Part shown: piece after piece, positions 26,471-34,656 of the stretch
Numbering within the stretch: the first letter of the stretch is position 1
How the letters are laid out: each line of letters begins with the position of its first letter
Assembly: GCF_007990775.1 (NCBI RefSeq)
Contig: NZ_BJXB01000016.1
Coordinates: forward strand, 62,001-126,000
Direction of reading: 5' to 3'
Length of the DNA stretch: 64,000 bases
Source: Deinococcus cellulosilyticus NBRC 106333 = KACC 11606
GTDB lineage: Bacteria > Deinococcota > Deinococci > Deinococcales > Deinococcaceae
Notes under the pieces: generated by a model
What the model was told of the DNA's origin: nothing
The model's database searches: none
The model's input: the letters and a program-made list of their open reading frames with translations, nothing else
Translations under genes and position numbers: made by a program

Positions 26471-27304
26471 TCAGGCAGGCTCAGAATCCCGTAACGCATG
26501 CCTGAGCAGGTCGGTGGTTCCCTGAAGGTCCTCGAGCCAGGGCATGTGACCCACACCTGGAATCAGCCTCCAGTGGGCATGTGGAATGGAGAGGGCAAGT
26601 TGCTCAGCACTCCAGGCTGGTCGAGGGTCCTCTGATCCGTGTAACACCCAGGTGGGCACCTGAATGGACTCCAGGGGAAGCTGCTGCAACCTTTGATTTG
26701 TGTCTCTCGACAGTTCAGCATTGGCCTGCCGATTGATGTGCACCCCCTCACGCAGAAGACTTCCTGCAAGCTCAAGGCCACATTCCTGATCTGCAAAATC
26801 TGTGGACCATGCCCACCTGCAATACTCTGGCTCCACAGAGGGGTCCTGTTGCCATTTGTTTTTCAGGTCCTGCAGCTTTTGTATGCCTTGAGACCCAAGT
26901 CTCCTGTTCCTTTCCAGTCGATAAGCCTCATGCCAGCCTGGATGAGTTCCGGCACCACAGAGGTAAACAAGTTTCTGGACCCTTTGAGGGAAGGTGGAGG
27001 CATAAGCAAGCGCCAGATCTGCACCAAAGGAGTGGCCGACCACCGACCAGCGGTCCACTTTCCAGAATTCACGCACAGCCTCCAGGTCCTCCAGAGCCTG
27101 TTGCAGGGTGTAAGGTCCTTCTCCACTGGACCAACCACAACCTCTCTGGTCGTACCGGATCACTGTGAAATCCTGCTGAAGCAATTCAGCAAGAAATTCA
27201 AAATGATCCCACAGTCCTGGACCACCATGACAGAACACCACCACAGGTCCCTGTCCCTGCAGCACACTCCAAAGGGTTGCATCAGAAAGTCGAATCTCTG
27301 GCAT
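26471..27304 (-). CDS. Alpha/beta hydrolase (proline iminopeptidase-like)
   Basis: A 277-residue cytoplasmic hydrolase: FCHGGPG oxyanion motif, RYDQRGCGWSS, nucleophile GHSFGADLALAYA, acid in LHGSEDPR and His in GVGHMPW. HGGPG with DQRGCG is the pattern of prolyl iminopeptidases and relatives. The cap region has a W/R-rich sequence that I cannot match to a substrate. ATG 27304 fits the family and follows TAAAAT by eight bases. Confidence 0.87.
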   Translation of the reverse strand: MPEIRLSDATLWSVLQGQGPVVVFCHGGPGLWDHFEFLAELLQQDFTVIRYDQRGCGWSSGEGPYTLQQALEDLEAVREFWKVDRWSVVGHSFGADLALAYASTFPQRVQKLVYLCGAGTHPGWHEAYRLERNRRLGSQGIQKLQDLKNKWQQDPSVEPEYCRWAWSTDFADQECGLELAGSLLREGVHINRQANAELSRDTNQRLQQLPLESIQVPTWVLHGSEDPRPAWSAEQLALSIPHAHWRLIPGVGHMPWLEDLQGTTDLLRHALRDSEPA

Positions 27305-27312
27305 TCTGTCCC

Positions 27313-27318
27313 ATTTTA
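27313..27318 (-). promoter_or_regulatory. -10 box of leaderless hydrolase gene
   Basis: TAAAAT on the minus strand, eight bases before ATG 27304. Confidence 0.55.
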
Positions 27319-27494
27319 CTGGCCCTGAATCTAAAGAAAACCCCAACCCAGCTCCACCCGAAATACAGCACCAGTACAGTTTTTTACCATACACCTGTCA
27401 TGAGGCGGGTCTATCCTGACCTCAACACGTCCTCCGGGACTGGTGGGGCACATCTGCCTGCACCCATTTCATGCTGTATTGCCAAGGAGGCCCT

Positions 27495-28685
27495 ATGTTT
27501 CCGGTAACCCTGCTTTTCATGTGGTTGATTGGTCTGCTGTCCGTTGCCATCCTTTACGGAGGGGGCTATTACATCTGGATGTGGTATGAAAGGGAAATTG
27601 ATGCCACCTGGCCCCTCGTTCTGGGGATTGCCTTGCTGCTTTTTGGGTTGCTGGGACGACCCCTGATGATGCTTTTTCTCGGAAAACAGCCAGAAGCCCA
27701 TGAACAGGAACCCAGAATGGAGCGCTGCAAGGAGACCCACCTGATTTCGAGACCAGATGGCACAGAACTCTTTGTGGAGATGTGTGGTCCTGAGAATGCG
27801 CCTGTGCTGGTTCTCACCCACGGATGGGGCATGAATGCCACCGAGTGGTTCTACGCCAAACGCCACCTGTCTGATTCCTACCGTCTGGTGATGTGGGACC
27901 TTCCAGGTCTCGGCAATTCCAGAGGACCCAGAACCCGCAATTGGGACATCGACAAGATGGCCGGGGACCTCGAAGCTGTGCTTTCCGTCACCGGAGAAAG
28001 CAAAGTGGTGTTGCTCGGGCACAGCATCGGCGGCATGATCACCCTGAAGTTCTGTGAGCTCTTTCCCGAGCACCTGCAGGAAAAAGTGGTTGGGGTGATC
28101 CTGAATCACACCACCTACACCAATCCTGTCAAGACGGCCAGAGGGGGAAAATTCTGGCGTGCTGTGCAAGAACCCCTCCTCAAACCCATCTGTTATCTGA
28201 CGTTGTGGACGTGGCCCATCAGCTGGGCCATGAACTGGCTCAGTTACCTGAACGGCACATTGCACCTGATGAACCACCTGACCCAGTTCGGGCAGTCTGA
28301 AACCAAAGGGATGCTGGAGTTCGCCACCCGGTACAACGTGATCTCCTCCCCTGCCGTGGCGGTTCGTGGGATGTTCGGGATGATGAAATACGACGCTTCG
28401 GAGGTGCTGGAAAAGATTCCGGTTCCCACCCTGGTCATTCTGGGCCATGATGATGTGGTCACCATTCCAGAAGCCAATCATCACATCGCTCAACACGTTC
28501 CCCATGCCCGTGAGCTGGTGTTGAATCCCGGAGGTCACCTTGGCCTGATCGAAAAACACCAGTTCTGGGTGTCTGAAGTGAAAGGGTTCACCAGAGACTG
28601 CTTCAACGCTTCCTTCCGGGTTGCTCCCCAGCGGCAGAATCAGGGCCAGAAGCAGGGCAACAAACGCAATGCCTTTGGTCAGTGA
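27495..28685 (+). CDS. Membrane-anchored alpha/beta hydrolase
   Basis: A 396-residue protein starting with two hydrophobic helices (about 2-24 and 36-58), then an alpha/beta hydrolase domain: LTHGWGMNATEW, nucleophile GHSIGGMITLKF, acid near ILGHDDVV and His in PGGHLGLIE. Membrane attachment suggests a lipid or envelope substrate, but none can be named. AAGGAGG with good spacing defines ATG 27495. It is followed by a strong hairpin. Confidence 0.87.
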   Translation: MFPVTLLFMWLIGLLSVAILYGGGYYIWMWYEREIDATWPLVLGIALLLFGLLGRPLMMLFLGKQPEAHEQEPRMERCKETHLISRPDGTELFVEMCGPENAPVLVLTHGWGMNATEWFYAKRHLSDSYRLVMWDLPGLGNSRGPRTRNWDIDKMAGDLEAVLSVTGESKVVLLGHSIGGMITLKFCELFPEHLQEKVVGVILNHTTYTNPVKTARGGKFWRAVQEPLLKPICYLTLWTWPISWAMNWLSYLNGTLHLMNHLTQFGQSETKGMLEFATRYNVISSPAVAVRGMFGMMKYDASEVLEKIPVPTLVILGHDDVVTIPEANHHIAQHVPHARELVLNPGGHLGLIEKHQFWVSEVKGFTRDCFNASFRVAPQRQNQGQKQGNKRNAFGQ

Positions 28686-28723
28686 ATTTGGAGGGCAAAA
28701 ACTACAGTTTTTGCCCTCCAAAT
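28686..28723. terminator. Bidirectional terminator
   Basis: ATTTGGAGGGCAAAAA / TTTTTGCCCTCCAAAT, a 16-base stem with a short loop directly after the stop codon of the hydrolase. Confidence 0.85.
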
Positions 28724-29040
28724 CCCACTTCAGATAGTGTTCATTGTCGCTACACTTCGCACCAAAAAGGATTAAAATGAGGATGTGCAGAAAACGCATG
28801 AAGGACTGGCAGACAACCCGAGAACCGAAGGTCAAACTGGCCTCTTCCCGGTGTGTGTGCCTGCTTCTGAACCGCAAGGACTTTTCGAATGTTCTGGGAC
28901 AGGACATCCCATGAGGTTCTTGCAGAAAGTGCCCACTTGAGCTGCACAGCGGACTTCCCCGGTAGGCCAATTCTTGTACTGGCGCACGCGCATGATGCTG
29001 ACGCGCCACTTCGTCCTGTGCTGCAGAATAAAGGCGGTAA
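28724..29040. other. Intergenic region before phoH with one weak small ORF
   Basis: About 317 bases. It holds only the 45-codon ORF at 28777 and the phoH ribosome binding region (AAAGGCGG). No repeat or promoter stands out. Confidence 0.5.
28777..28914 (+). CDS. Possible small basic protein (45 aa)
   Basis: ATG 28777 to TGA 28914 with AAGGA five bases upstream. The product is basic with three cysteines and no match I know. Only the ribosome binding site supports it. Confidence 0.25.
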   Translation: MRMCRKRMKDWQTTREPKVKLASSRCVCLLLNRKDFSNVLGQDIP

Positions 29041-30066
29041 ATGTTGAACGAATCTCTGATCCAAAGCACCATCAGGCTGAAGAACCAGCAAGAAGCCATC
29101 CAGCTGTTTGGTGAGAACGACAAGACCCTCAAGCGAATCCGCGCCATGAGTGCCGCGAAGATCATCGCCAGAGGAGACACCATCACCATCAGCGGCGACA
29201 CCGAGCAGGTTCAGCAGACCGAGAACTTCATCCGCGATCTCCTTGCCATCATCCGTCAGGGGGGTCAGATTGAAGACACCCTGGAACGCGCGAACGAACT
29301 GTCCGGTCAAGGCAAAAGTCTGTCAGCGGAAACCTCCGTTTCCGGTGACCTGGTGCTTCCCAACAAACTCCGCCCCAAAACCCCGAACCAGGCCCGTTAC
29401 CTGGAAGCGATCAACCAGAATGACATCGTGTTCGGGATTGGCCCCGCAGGGACCGGTAAAACCTACCTCGCTGTGGCCATGGCTGTGGCTGCCTTAAAAG
29501 CCCGCAAGATCAAACGCATCATCCTGACCCGTCCTGCCGTGGAAGCCGGAGAACGCCTTGGCTTCCTGCCTGGAGACCTTCAGGCCAAAATTGACCCTTA
29601 CCTGCGCCCCCTGTACGATGCGCTGTATGACATGCTGGACAATGACCGCTTCGAAAGCTACCTGCAAAGTGGCGTGATCGAAGTGGCTCCTCTGGCCTTC
29701 ATGCGTGGTCGCACCCTGAACGATGCCTTCATCATCCTGGACGAAGCACAAAACACCACCCCTGAGCAGATGAAGATGTTCCTGACCCGCATGGGCTTCT
29801 CCAGCAAGGTCGTGGTGACCGGGGACGTGACCCAGGTCGACCTCCCCAGAAACGTCAAAAGTGGTCTGGCGGTGGCAAGAAAAACCCTGGAGAACATCGA
29901 GGGAATCCACTTCCATCACTTCGCAGAATCCGACGTGGTCCGTCACCCCCTGGTGGGCAGAATTGTCCGTGCCTACGAGTTTGCAGAAGATCAGGCCCAG
30001 GCCCTGCGTGACCAGCGTGAAGCTGAACGTGCTGCGGCAAATGGCGGTGGGGACCAAAGCGAATAA
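29041..30066 (+). CDS. phoH: PhoH family ATPase
   Basis: A 341-residue PhoH/YbeZ protein: an N-terminal KH-like nucleic-acid binding segment (about 1-85), then a P-loop ATPase domain with GPAGTGKTYLA (Walker A, about 140) and FIILDEAQN (Walker B), followed by VTGDVTQVDLP. The family works with the YbeY nuclease in rRNA/RNA metabolism. The linkage to ybeY here is the usual one, though a 257-base repeat-rich spacer separates them. Confidence 0.94.
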   Translation: MLNESLIQSTIRLKNQQEAIQLFGENDKTLKRIRAMSAAKIIARGDTITISGDTEQVQQTENFIRDLLAIIRQGGQIEDTLERANELSGQGKSLSAETSVSGDLVLPNKLRPKTPNQARYLEAINQNDIVFGIGPAGTGKTYLAVAMAVAALKARKIKRIILTRPAVEAGERLGFLPGDLQAKIDPYLRPLYDALYDMLDNDRFESYLQSGVIEVAPLAFMRGRTLNDAFIILDEAQNTTPEQMKMFLTRMGFSSKVVVTGDVTQVDLPRNVKSGLAVARKTLENIEGIHFHHFAESDVVRHPLVGRIVRAYEFAEDQAQALRDQREAERAAANGGGDQSE

Positions 30067-30273
30067 ATCCCCCTGTTCATCAGGGCGAGGCACGCCTCGC
30101 CCCTACAGACGGTCCCCCTGAACGAAGGGATGACAAGATCCCCCTGTTCATCGCTGCGCTCTGAACGGTCCCCCTTAGCGAAGGGGGACTTGTTCATTGA
30201 CTGAGCTGGAGACCATGCCAGAATCCCACCCATCCCCCTTAACAAGGGGGACAGCCCTGAGCAAAGCGAAGGG
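30067..30273. repeat. Repeat-rich spacer between phoH and ybeY
   Basis: Contains the 15-mer ATCCCCCTGTTCATC twice (30067, 30138) and a series of hairpins: GGGCGAGGC/GCCTCGCCC (30083-30102), GTCCCCCTT/AAGGGGGAC (30168-30189), TCCCCCTT/AAGGGGGA (30233-30251) and GCCCT/AGGGC (30254-30273). It looks like a composite of small dispersed repeats. The hairpins lack T-runs. Confidence 0.75.
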
Positions 30274-30311
30274 CAGGGGGATCTGCCCCCCATTCTCACC
30301 CCGAAATCGGT

Positions 30312-30317
30312 TATGTT
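30312..30317 (+). promoter_or_regulatory. -10 box of leaderless ybeY
   Basis: TATGTT, six bases, then GTG 30324. It gives the ybeY-dgkA-cdd part its own promoter after the repeat spacer. Confidence 0.5.
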
Positions 30318-30323
30318 GAATGC

Positions 30324-30806
30324 GTGATAGAACTGGTGGTCAATCAGGAGCCTCCGAAGGGCCTGAAGAGCAAATTGCGTCAGGCGACAAAGGCCGTGAT
30401 GCAGCATTACAACATTGAACGCAGGAGCATCACGGTGGTCCTCACGGGCGATGAGGAAATCCGTGCCCTCAAAAAAGAGCACTGGGGCGAAGATCAGGCC
30501 ACCGATGTGCTGACCTTTCCCACCTGGCATCCGGATGATCCTTTCATGCCTCCGCATCTGGGGGACATTGTGGTGAGTCTGGACACCGCAGCCAGGCAGG
30601 CGGAGGCCAGGGGTCACACCCTGACCCGCGAGGTGGCGCTTCTGGTGTCCCATGGCCTGACGCACATCATGGGGTTTGACCATCCACACAGTGAAGATTT
30701 CGGATTTGATGAAACCACCAGTGATGCAGAGTGGCAACCATTCATTGTGGCGTCCAGAATTGCATATGATGTGGTGGATCAACCGTCAATCCCTGCCAAG
30801 AGATGA
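30324..30806 (+). CDS. ybeY: Endoribonuclease YbeY
   Basis: Zinc endoribonuclease of 16S rRNA 3' maturation and ribosome quality control. In the 160-residue chain the zinc ligands form H110-x3-H114-x5-H120 (HGLTHIMGFDH). It also has the conserved TDVLTFPTW segment and LGDIVVS. The GTG start follows a TATGTT box, consistent with leaderless translation. Its stop overlaps the dgkA ATG (ATGA). Confidence 0.95.
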   Translation: MIELVVNQEPPKGLKSKLRQATKAVMQHYNIERRSITVVLTGDEEIRALKKEHWGEDQATDVLTFPTWHPDDPFMPPHLGDIVVSLDTAARQAEARGHTLTREVALLVSHGLTHIMGFDHPHSEDFGFDETTSDAEWQPFIVASRIAYDVVDQPSIPAKR

Positions 30807-31207
30807 GTATGTCCAGTGATGATTTTTCGTTGAAACGCATGCGGTTCAAAAAACATCCCCACACCCAGCTTGAAGCATTCAAGTTTGCGTATGAGGGGAT
30901 CATGCACTGCATCAGAACACAACGGAATTTCAGAATTGAACTGGCTCTGGCTGCTGTTGCTCTGGGGCTCAGCATCTGGCTGAAAACGGGCCTCGCCATC
31001 ATTGTGGCCTGCATTGTCAGTGTGCTGGTTCTGGAGATGATCAACACCGCCATCGAGGCGACCATTGACCTGATCACCGAGGAGTACCATCCTCTGGCCC
31101 GCATTGCCAAGGATGTCGCTGCTGGCGCGGTGCTGGTGGCTTCGCTGGGGGCTGCACTGATCGGTGCAATCACCCTGATTCCCCCCCTACTGGAGAAATT
31201 GACATGA
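30803..31207 (+). CDS. dgkA: Diacylglycerol/undecaprenol kinase
   Basis: A small integral membrane kinase of 134 residues. After a charged N-terminus come three hydrophobic helices (about 45-62, 65-82, 105-130) and the DgkA signature MINTAIEATIDLI with AKDVAAGAV. Family members of this Gram-positive-like form phosphorylate undecaprenol for cell-wall lipid carrier recycling. It overlaps ybeY and cdd by 4 bases each, a tightly coupled operon. Confidence 0.93.
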   Translation: MSMSSDDFSLKRMRFKKHPHTQLEAFKFAYEGIMHCIRTQRNFRIELALAAVALGLSIWLKTGLAIIVACIVSVLVLEMINTAIEATIDLITEEYHPLARIAKDVAAGAVLVASLGAALIGAITLIPPLLEKLT

Positions 31208-31596
31208 TGGACCCTGTCCTGGCCGAGCAGGCCAAATTCGCTTTTCAGCAGGCTTACGCCCCCTTCTCTCGCTTCCATGTGGGAGCAGCCCTCAGAACGA
31301 AGTCTGGCAAGGTGTTCTTCGGGGCCAATGTGGAAAACAGCAGTTATGGTCTGGCCCGTTGCGCCGAGCAGAGCGCCATCCAGACCATGGCCAGCAACGG
31401 TGAGCGTGAATTCACCGAAGTGGTGGTCTACTCTGAAGCCTCCCCTCCTGCCTCTCCCTGTGGTGCGTGCCGCCAGATCCTGTTTGAGTTCTCTCCAGAA
31501 GCGAAAGTGTACTGCTACAACCATCTGGGAGATGTCATTGAGGGCACCGTGCAGGATTTTCTGCCGCACGGTTTCCGGCTGAATCCTGATCGCTGA
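31204..31596 (+). CDS. cdd: Cytidine deaminase
   Basis: A 130-residue zinc enzyme that deaminates cytidine/deoxycytidine in pyrimidine salvage. Zinc and catalytic residues are in RCAEQSA (Cys, Glu) and PCGACRQ (two Cys). NVENSSYG binds the nucleoside. It is last in phoH-ybeY-dgkA-cdd, a gene order also seen in other bacteria, and is followed by a strong terminator. Confidence 0.96.
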   Translation: MMDPVLAEQAKFAFQQAYAPFSRFHVGAALRTKSGKVFFGANVENSSYGLARCAEQSAIQTMASNGEREFTEVVVYSEASPPASPCGACRQILFEFSPEAKVYCYNHLGDVIEGTVQDFLPHGFRLNPDR

Positions 31597-31609
31597 ATCT
31601 CAGTTGCAT

Positions 31610-31642
31610 AAAAATCCCCCCAGGACACCTGGGGGGATTTTT
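31610..31642. terminator. Terminator after cdd
   Basis: AAAAATCCCCCCAGG / CCTGGGGGGATTTTT with a 3-base loop. It serves both cdd and the convergent secreted-protein gene. Confidence 0.92.
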
Positions 31643-31653
31643 GGTTGAGGATC

Positions 31654-33252
31654 TTACTTCCAGTTGATGAATTGAACGCTCTTGTTGATCATCTTGCCGT
31701 TCAGGAACTGGGTGTAACCCTGAGACCCACCAACGCGTTTCTGCAGGTCGTCGGTGACGTTGACCAGGGCATTGATCAGTTTTTCCTGATCTTTGGGTTT
31801 CATCTCGCTGGCTCCGGAGGCCAGGGCCAGTTCGAGGGTGCTGCGGATGGATTCGCGGGTCTGCAGGGGGGCTTTGTTGCTGAACTCGATGGACTGCACA
31901 CCTTTGGGGAATTTGGCGTTTTTGAAGGGGGTGCTTTCACTGAGGCGCAGACCCGGGGCGAGCAGGGCGCGCATGTCGGCTTCACTGAAGGCCAGCAGCA
32001 TGAAGTTGTTCTTGAAGGTGTAGTAGGCACTGAAGTCCTGGTCTTTCAGCACGTTCACAGTGCTTCCATTGACCGTGAGGGTCTGCTGGTCCAGGGGCTG
32101 TTCGCTGCTCTGGGTCAGCTGGGAGAGCAGGCTCTGCATGCCTTTGCTGGCAGCGTCTGCACTGGTCACTTCCAGAACAACGGCTGTTCCAGTCAGGGTG
32201 GCCAGCGGATCAGGATTGCTGAGCTTGATGTTGGAGGCACTGGGCAGGGTCACCATGGCGACTTCTTTGCCCAGCCAGCTGGTGTTCTGGGTGAGGTTCA
32301 GCTCTGGAATGGCGCCTGCGGGGATGGAGGGATCGTTGCTGTTGCCCACTTTGTTGATCCAGCTGTCCAGGTACCTGGCGAAGCCTGGGAGGTCTGCAGC
32401 ACCATCGGAGAAGGTCAGCACATTGGCAGGAACGACAGTTGCAGCGTTCAGGCTGGCTTTGTTGTAGGTGAGGAGGTTGTAGAGGGCTTTGTCTTTGGTG
32501 TTCTTGTTGGGGAAGAACACGGTCGTGCTTTCCAGACCTTTGGCTGTAACGCTGGTGCCCGCTCCGAGCTGTCCGAGGGTCTTGACTGCCTCCACGGCAG
32601 AGCTGATCAGGGGATCGGTTCCTGCGAATGCCTTGAGCCAGTCTCCAGCAGCAGAGAAGTTCAGGAAGAACTTGAAGTTGCTGTTCTGGACGTTGGTCAT
32701 CACACCTTTGTAGGTGGCACTTGCACTGAGGCTGGTTCCTGCACCGCCACCAAGTTTGCGCAGGAAGGCCCTCAGGGTGGTGGCGTCACTGGAGACGTAG
32801 GCCACGTTGTTCTGGAAGCCGTAGACGGAGTCGGTGCTCTGGTAGAAGCTGTATTTGCCTTCTTTGACGGTGCTGACTTTGCCCGCTTTGCGGTCAGAGG
32901 CGAGCATGCTGTCCAGCAGTTTTTTGGCCACTGTGCCTGCAGAGGTGGTGGTCACAAAAAGCACGCTGGGCTGGAAGGTCTTTTTGTTGATGTGAACGCT
33001 GATCACACCTTCCGTGCCCAGGAATTCGAGAACGTCTTTTTCACTTTTCAATGCGGTGGCGCTGGATACACCCACGGCGTCCTGAATGGCTTTCACCAGG
33101 ACAGGACGGAAAGCACCCATGCGGGTCAGGGCACCTTTCAGGTCTTTGACTTCCAGGGTGAGCAGGGCATCATCTGGAACAGATTGGGCGAGCGGTGCGG
33201 CGAAAGAGGTGCCGAGCACAAGTGCAGCGCTGGTCATCAGGAGTTTATTCAT
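31654..33252 (-). CDS. Large secreted protein of unknown function
   Basis: A 532-residue protein with a signal peptide (about 1-20, ending near SFAAP). The mature part is rich in Ala/Ser/Thr/Leu, repeatedly alternating DALLTLEV-like strands with helices, in a style similar to the DUF3352 group of exported proteins. No cysteines or catalytic motif are obvious. The frame runs upstream to 33435, but ATG 33252 gives the signal peptide and follows TAAACT by eight bases. An abundant periplasmic or surface protein is a guess. Confidence 0.75.
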   Translation of the reverse strand: MNKLLMTSAALVLGTSFAAPLAQSVPDDALLTLEVKDLKGALTRMGAFRPVLVKAIQDAVGVSSATALKSEKDVLEFLGTEGVISVHINKKTFQPSVLFVTTTSAGTVAKKLLDSMLASDRKAGKVSTVKEGKYSFYQSTDSVYGFQNNVAYVSSDATTLRAFLRKLGGGAGTSLSASATYKGVMTNVQNSNFKFFLNFSAAGDWLKAFAGTDPLISSAVEAVKTLGQLGAGTSVTAKGLESTTVFFPNKNTKDKALYNLLTYNKASLNAATVVPANVLTFSDGAADLPGFARYLDSWINKVGNSNDPSIPAGAIPELNLTQNTSWLGKEVAMVTLPSASNIKLSNPDPLATLTGTAVVLEVTSADAASKGMQSLLSQLTQSSEQPLDQQTLTVNGSTVNVLKDQDFSAYYTFKNNFMLLAFSEADMRALLAPGLRLSESTPFKNAKFPKGVQSIEFSNKAPLQTRESIRSTLELALASGASEMKPKDQEKLINALVNVTDDLQKRVGGSQGYTQFLNGKMINKSVQFINWK

Positions 33253-33260
33253 ACGCTTAC

Positions 33261-33266
33261 AGTTTA
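33261..33266 (-). promoter_or_regulatory. -10 box of leaderless secreted-protein gene
   Basis: TAAACT on the minus strand, eight bases before ATG 33252. Confidence 0.5.
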
Positions 33267-33328
33267 CGAGAGTGCAGATGAAAAAGTTCCGAAAATTCTG
33301 CCTGAAGCAAAAACATGAAGACCAAAGA

Positions 33329-33356
33329 CAAAGAGCGTGGATGTCCACGCTCTTTG
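33329..33356 (-). terminator. Terminator of caxA
   Basis: 13-base stem CAAAGAGCGTGGA / TCCACGCTCTTTG with a 2-base loop, downstream of caxA on the minus strand. Confidence 0.8.
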
Positions 33357-33376
33357 CTGTTCTGCTGGGAGGGTGC

Positions 33377-34459
33377 TCAGTGGGCTGCAGCAGACACTGT
33401 GGGGAAATAGAAGAAAGCGAAGGCCAGCAGCACATAAACCCCGAGCAGCATCAACCCTTCAAGCCAGTTGGATTCGCCGTCCTTGGCAATGGAATTGGCA
33501 ATGACAATTCCGGCCACCACCGCCACAAGTTCCAGCGGATTGTGCAGCACGAGGTCCATCTTCTGACCCACGGCAAGGCCAAGGAGCACCAGCAGTGGGG
33601 CCACCAGGAGGGCCACCTGGATGGTGGAACCAATGGCAATGGTGACGGCCAGATCCATCTTGTTTTTCATGGCAAAGACCACCGCACTGGCGTGCTCGGC
33701 TGCGTTGCCGATGATCGGGATCAGGATGATGCCCACGAAGAACTCACTGAGTCCCAGGCTTTGTGAGGCTTCTTCAAGGCTTCCGACCAGAAACTCAGAC
33801 ATGAAACCCACAGCAACGGTGCTGGCCAGCAGGATGCCCAGCGCTTTGGGCACACTCCATTTGGCCACTTCATGTCCCTCTTCTTCGTGCCCGGAAAGCA
33901 GGTCTTTGTGGGTCACCAGCGAGAAGTACACGTTGCCAAGATAAATCAGGATGAGCACGACGGCCACGGCCACACTCAGGCGGAAGTCCAGGTCTGCGGG
34001 CTGTGCAAAATTGGCAAAGTTAACGGAAGCCAGATCGAACACCGCAGGAATCAGCAGTCCCAGCACCGAAAGGGTCAGCAGTGAAGTGAGGATTCCGGCA
34101 TTTTTCTGGCTGAACACCTGGGTCTTGTGTTTCAGGCCGCCCAGAAAGACAGCCAGACCCAGCACCAGCAGAATGTTGCCCAGAATGGAGCCAGTGATGC
34201 TGGCTTTCACCACTTCAAGTTTCCCTGCTTTCAGGGCAAAGAAAGCAATGATCAGCTCGGTGGCATTGCCGAAGGTGGCGTTTAACAGTCCACCAACGGT
34301 GCTTCCAGCACGGATGGCCAGTTCTTCGGTGGCACGGCCCATGATGCCTGCCAGGGGGAGGATGGCAATCATGCTGGCGATGAAAATCCAGGTGGGGTTG
34401 CCGTGGGAAAACTCCAGGTACACCGCAATGGGAAGAAAGATCAGCAGCCAATTCAACAT
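33377..34459 (-). CDS. caxA: Ca2+/H+ antiporter
   Basis: A 360-residue CAX family exchanger with about 11 hydrophobic helices. The two pseudo-symmetric c-repeats are visible: GNATELIIAFFALK (about 65-80) and GNAAEHASAVVFA (about 250), each with the conserved Glu. Between the halves is an acidic, His-containing loop (GHEEEGHE). It probably exports Ca2+ in exchange for protons. A large imperfect inverted repeat lies over its promoter region. Confidence 0.93.
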   Translation of the reverse strand: MLNWLLIFLPIAVYLEFSHGNPTWIFIASMIAILPLAGIMGRATEELAIRAGSTVGGLLNATFGNATELIIAFFALKAGKLEVVKASITGSILGNILLVLGLAVFLGGLKHKTQVFSQKNAGILTSLLTLSVLGLLIPAVFDLASVNFANFAQPADLDFRLSVAVAVVLILIYLGNVYFSLVTHKDLLSGHEEEGHEVAKWSVPKALGILLASTVAVGFMSEFLVGSLEEASQSLGLSEFFVGIILIPIIGNAAEHASAVVFAMKNKMDLAVTIAIGSTIQVALLVAPLLVLLGLAVGQKMDLVLHNPLELVAVVAGIVIANSIAKDGESNWLEGLMLLGVYVLLAFAFFYFPTVSAAAH

Positions 34460-34470
34460 GACCGTAGCTT

Positions 34471-34523
34471 ATCAGATGATGAAGTGATGAGATAAAGTTG
34501 ATTTCATCTCATCTTCATCTGAT
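34471..34523. promoter_or_regulatory. Imperfect 53-base inverted repeat upstream of caxA
   Basis: Outer arms ATCAGATGA/TCATCTGAT and inner arms GATGAGAT/ATCTCATC, with 5 extra bases in the left half. It covers the likely caxA promoter (about 12-65 bases before the ATG) and could be an operator or a stem-loop. Confidence 0.5.
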
Positions 34524-34643
34524 TTTGAGCACTTCCACAGGCTGGACTAAGGGAACGAAGACCTGTGACCCCTCAAATCTCAGCAAAACCGTCCTGCAAA
34601 CAGATTGCACAGCATTCGCTTTGATTCTGCTGTGGGCGTAATG

Positions 34644-34649
34644 TAAACT
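34644..34649 (+). promoter_or_regulatory. -10 box of leaderless recG
   Basis: TAAACT, seven bases, then GTG 34657. Confidence 0.55.
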
Positions 34650-34656
34650 GGGTGCA

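Noticed and set aside
31645..33318. 557-codon ORF antisense to the secreted protein gene
   Set aside because: Val/Gly/Phe-rich shadow of an Ala/Ser/Thr-rich protein; no ribosome site, and it passes through the sense promoter.
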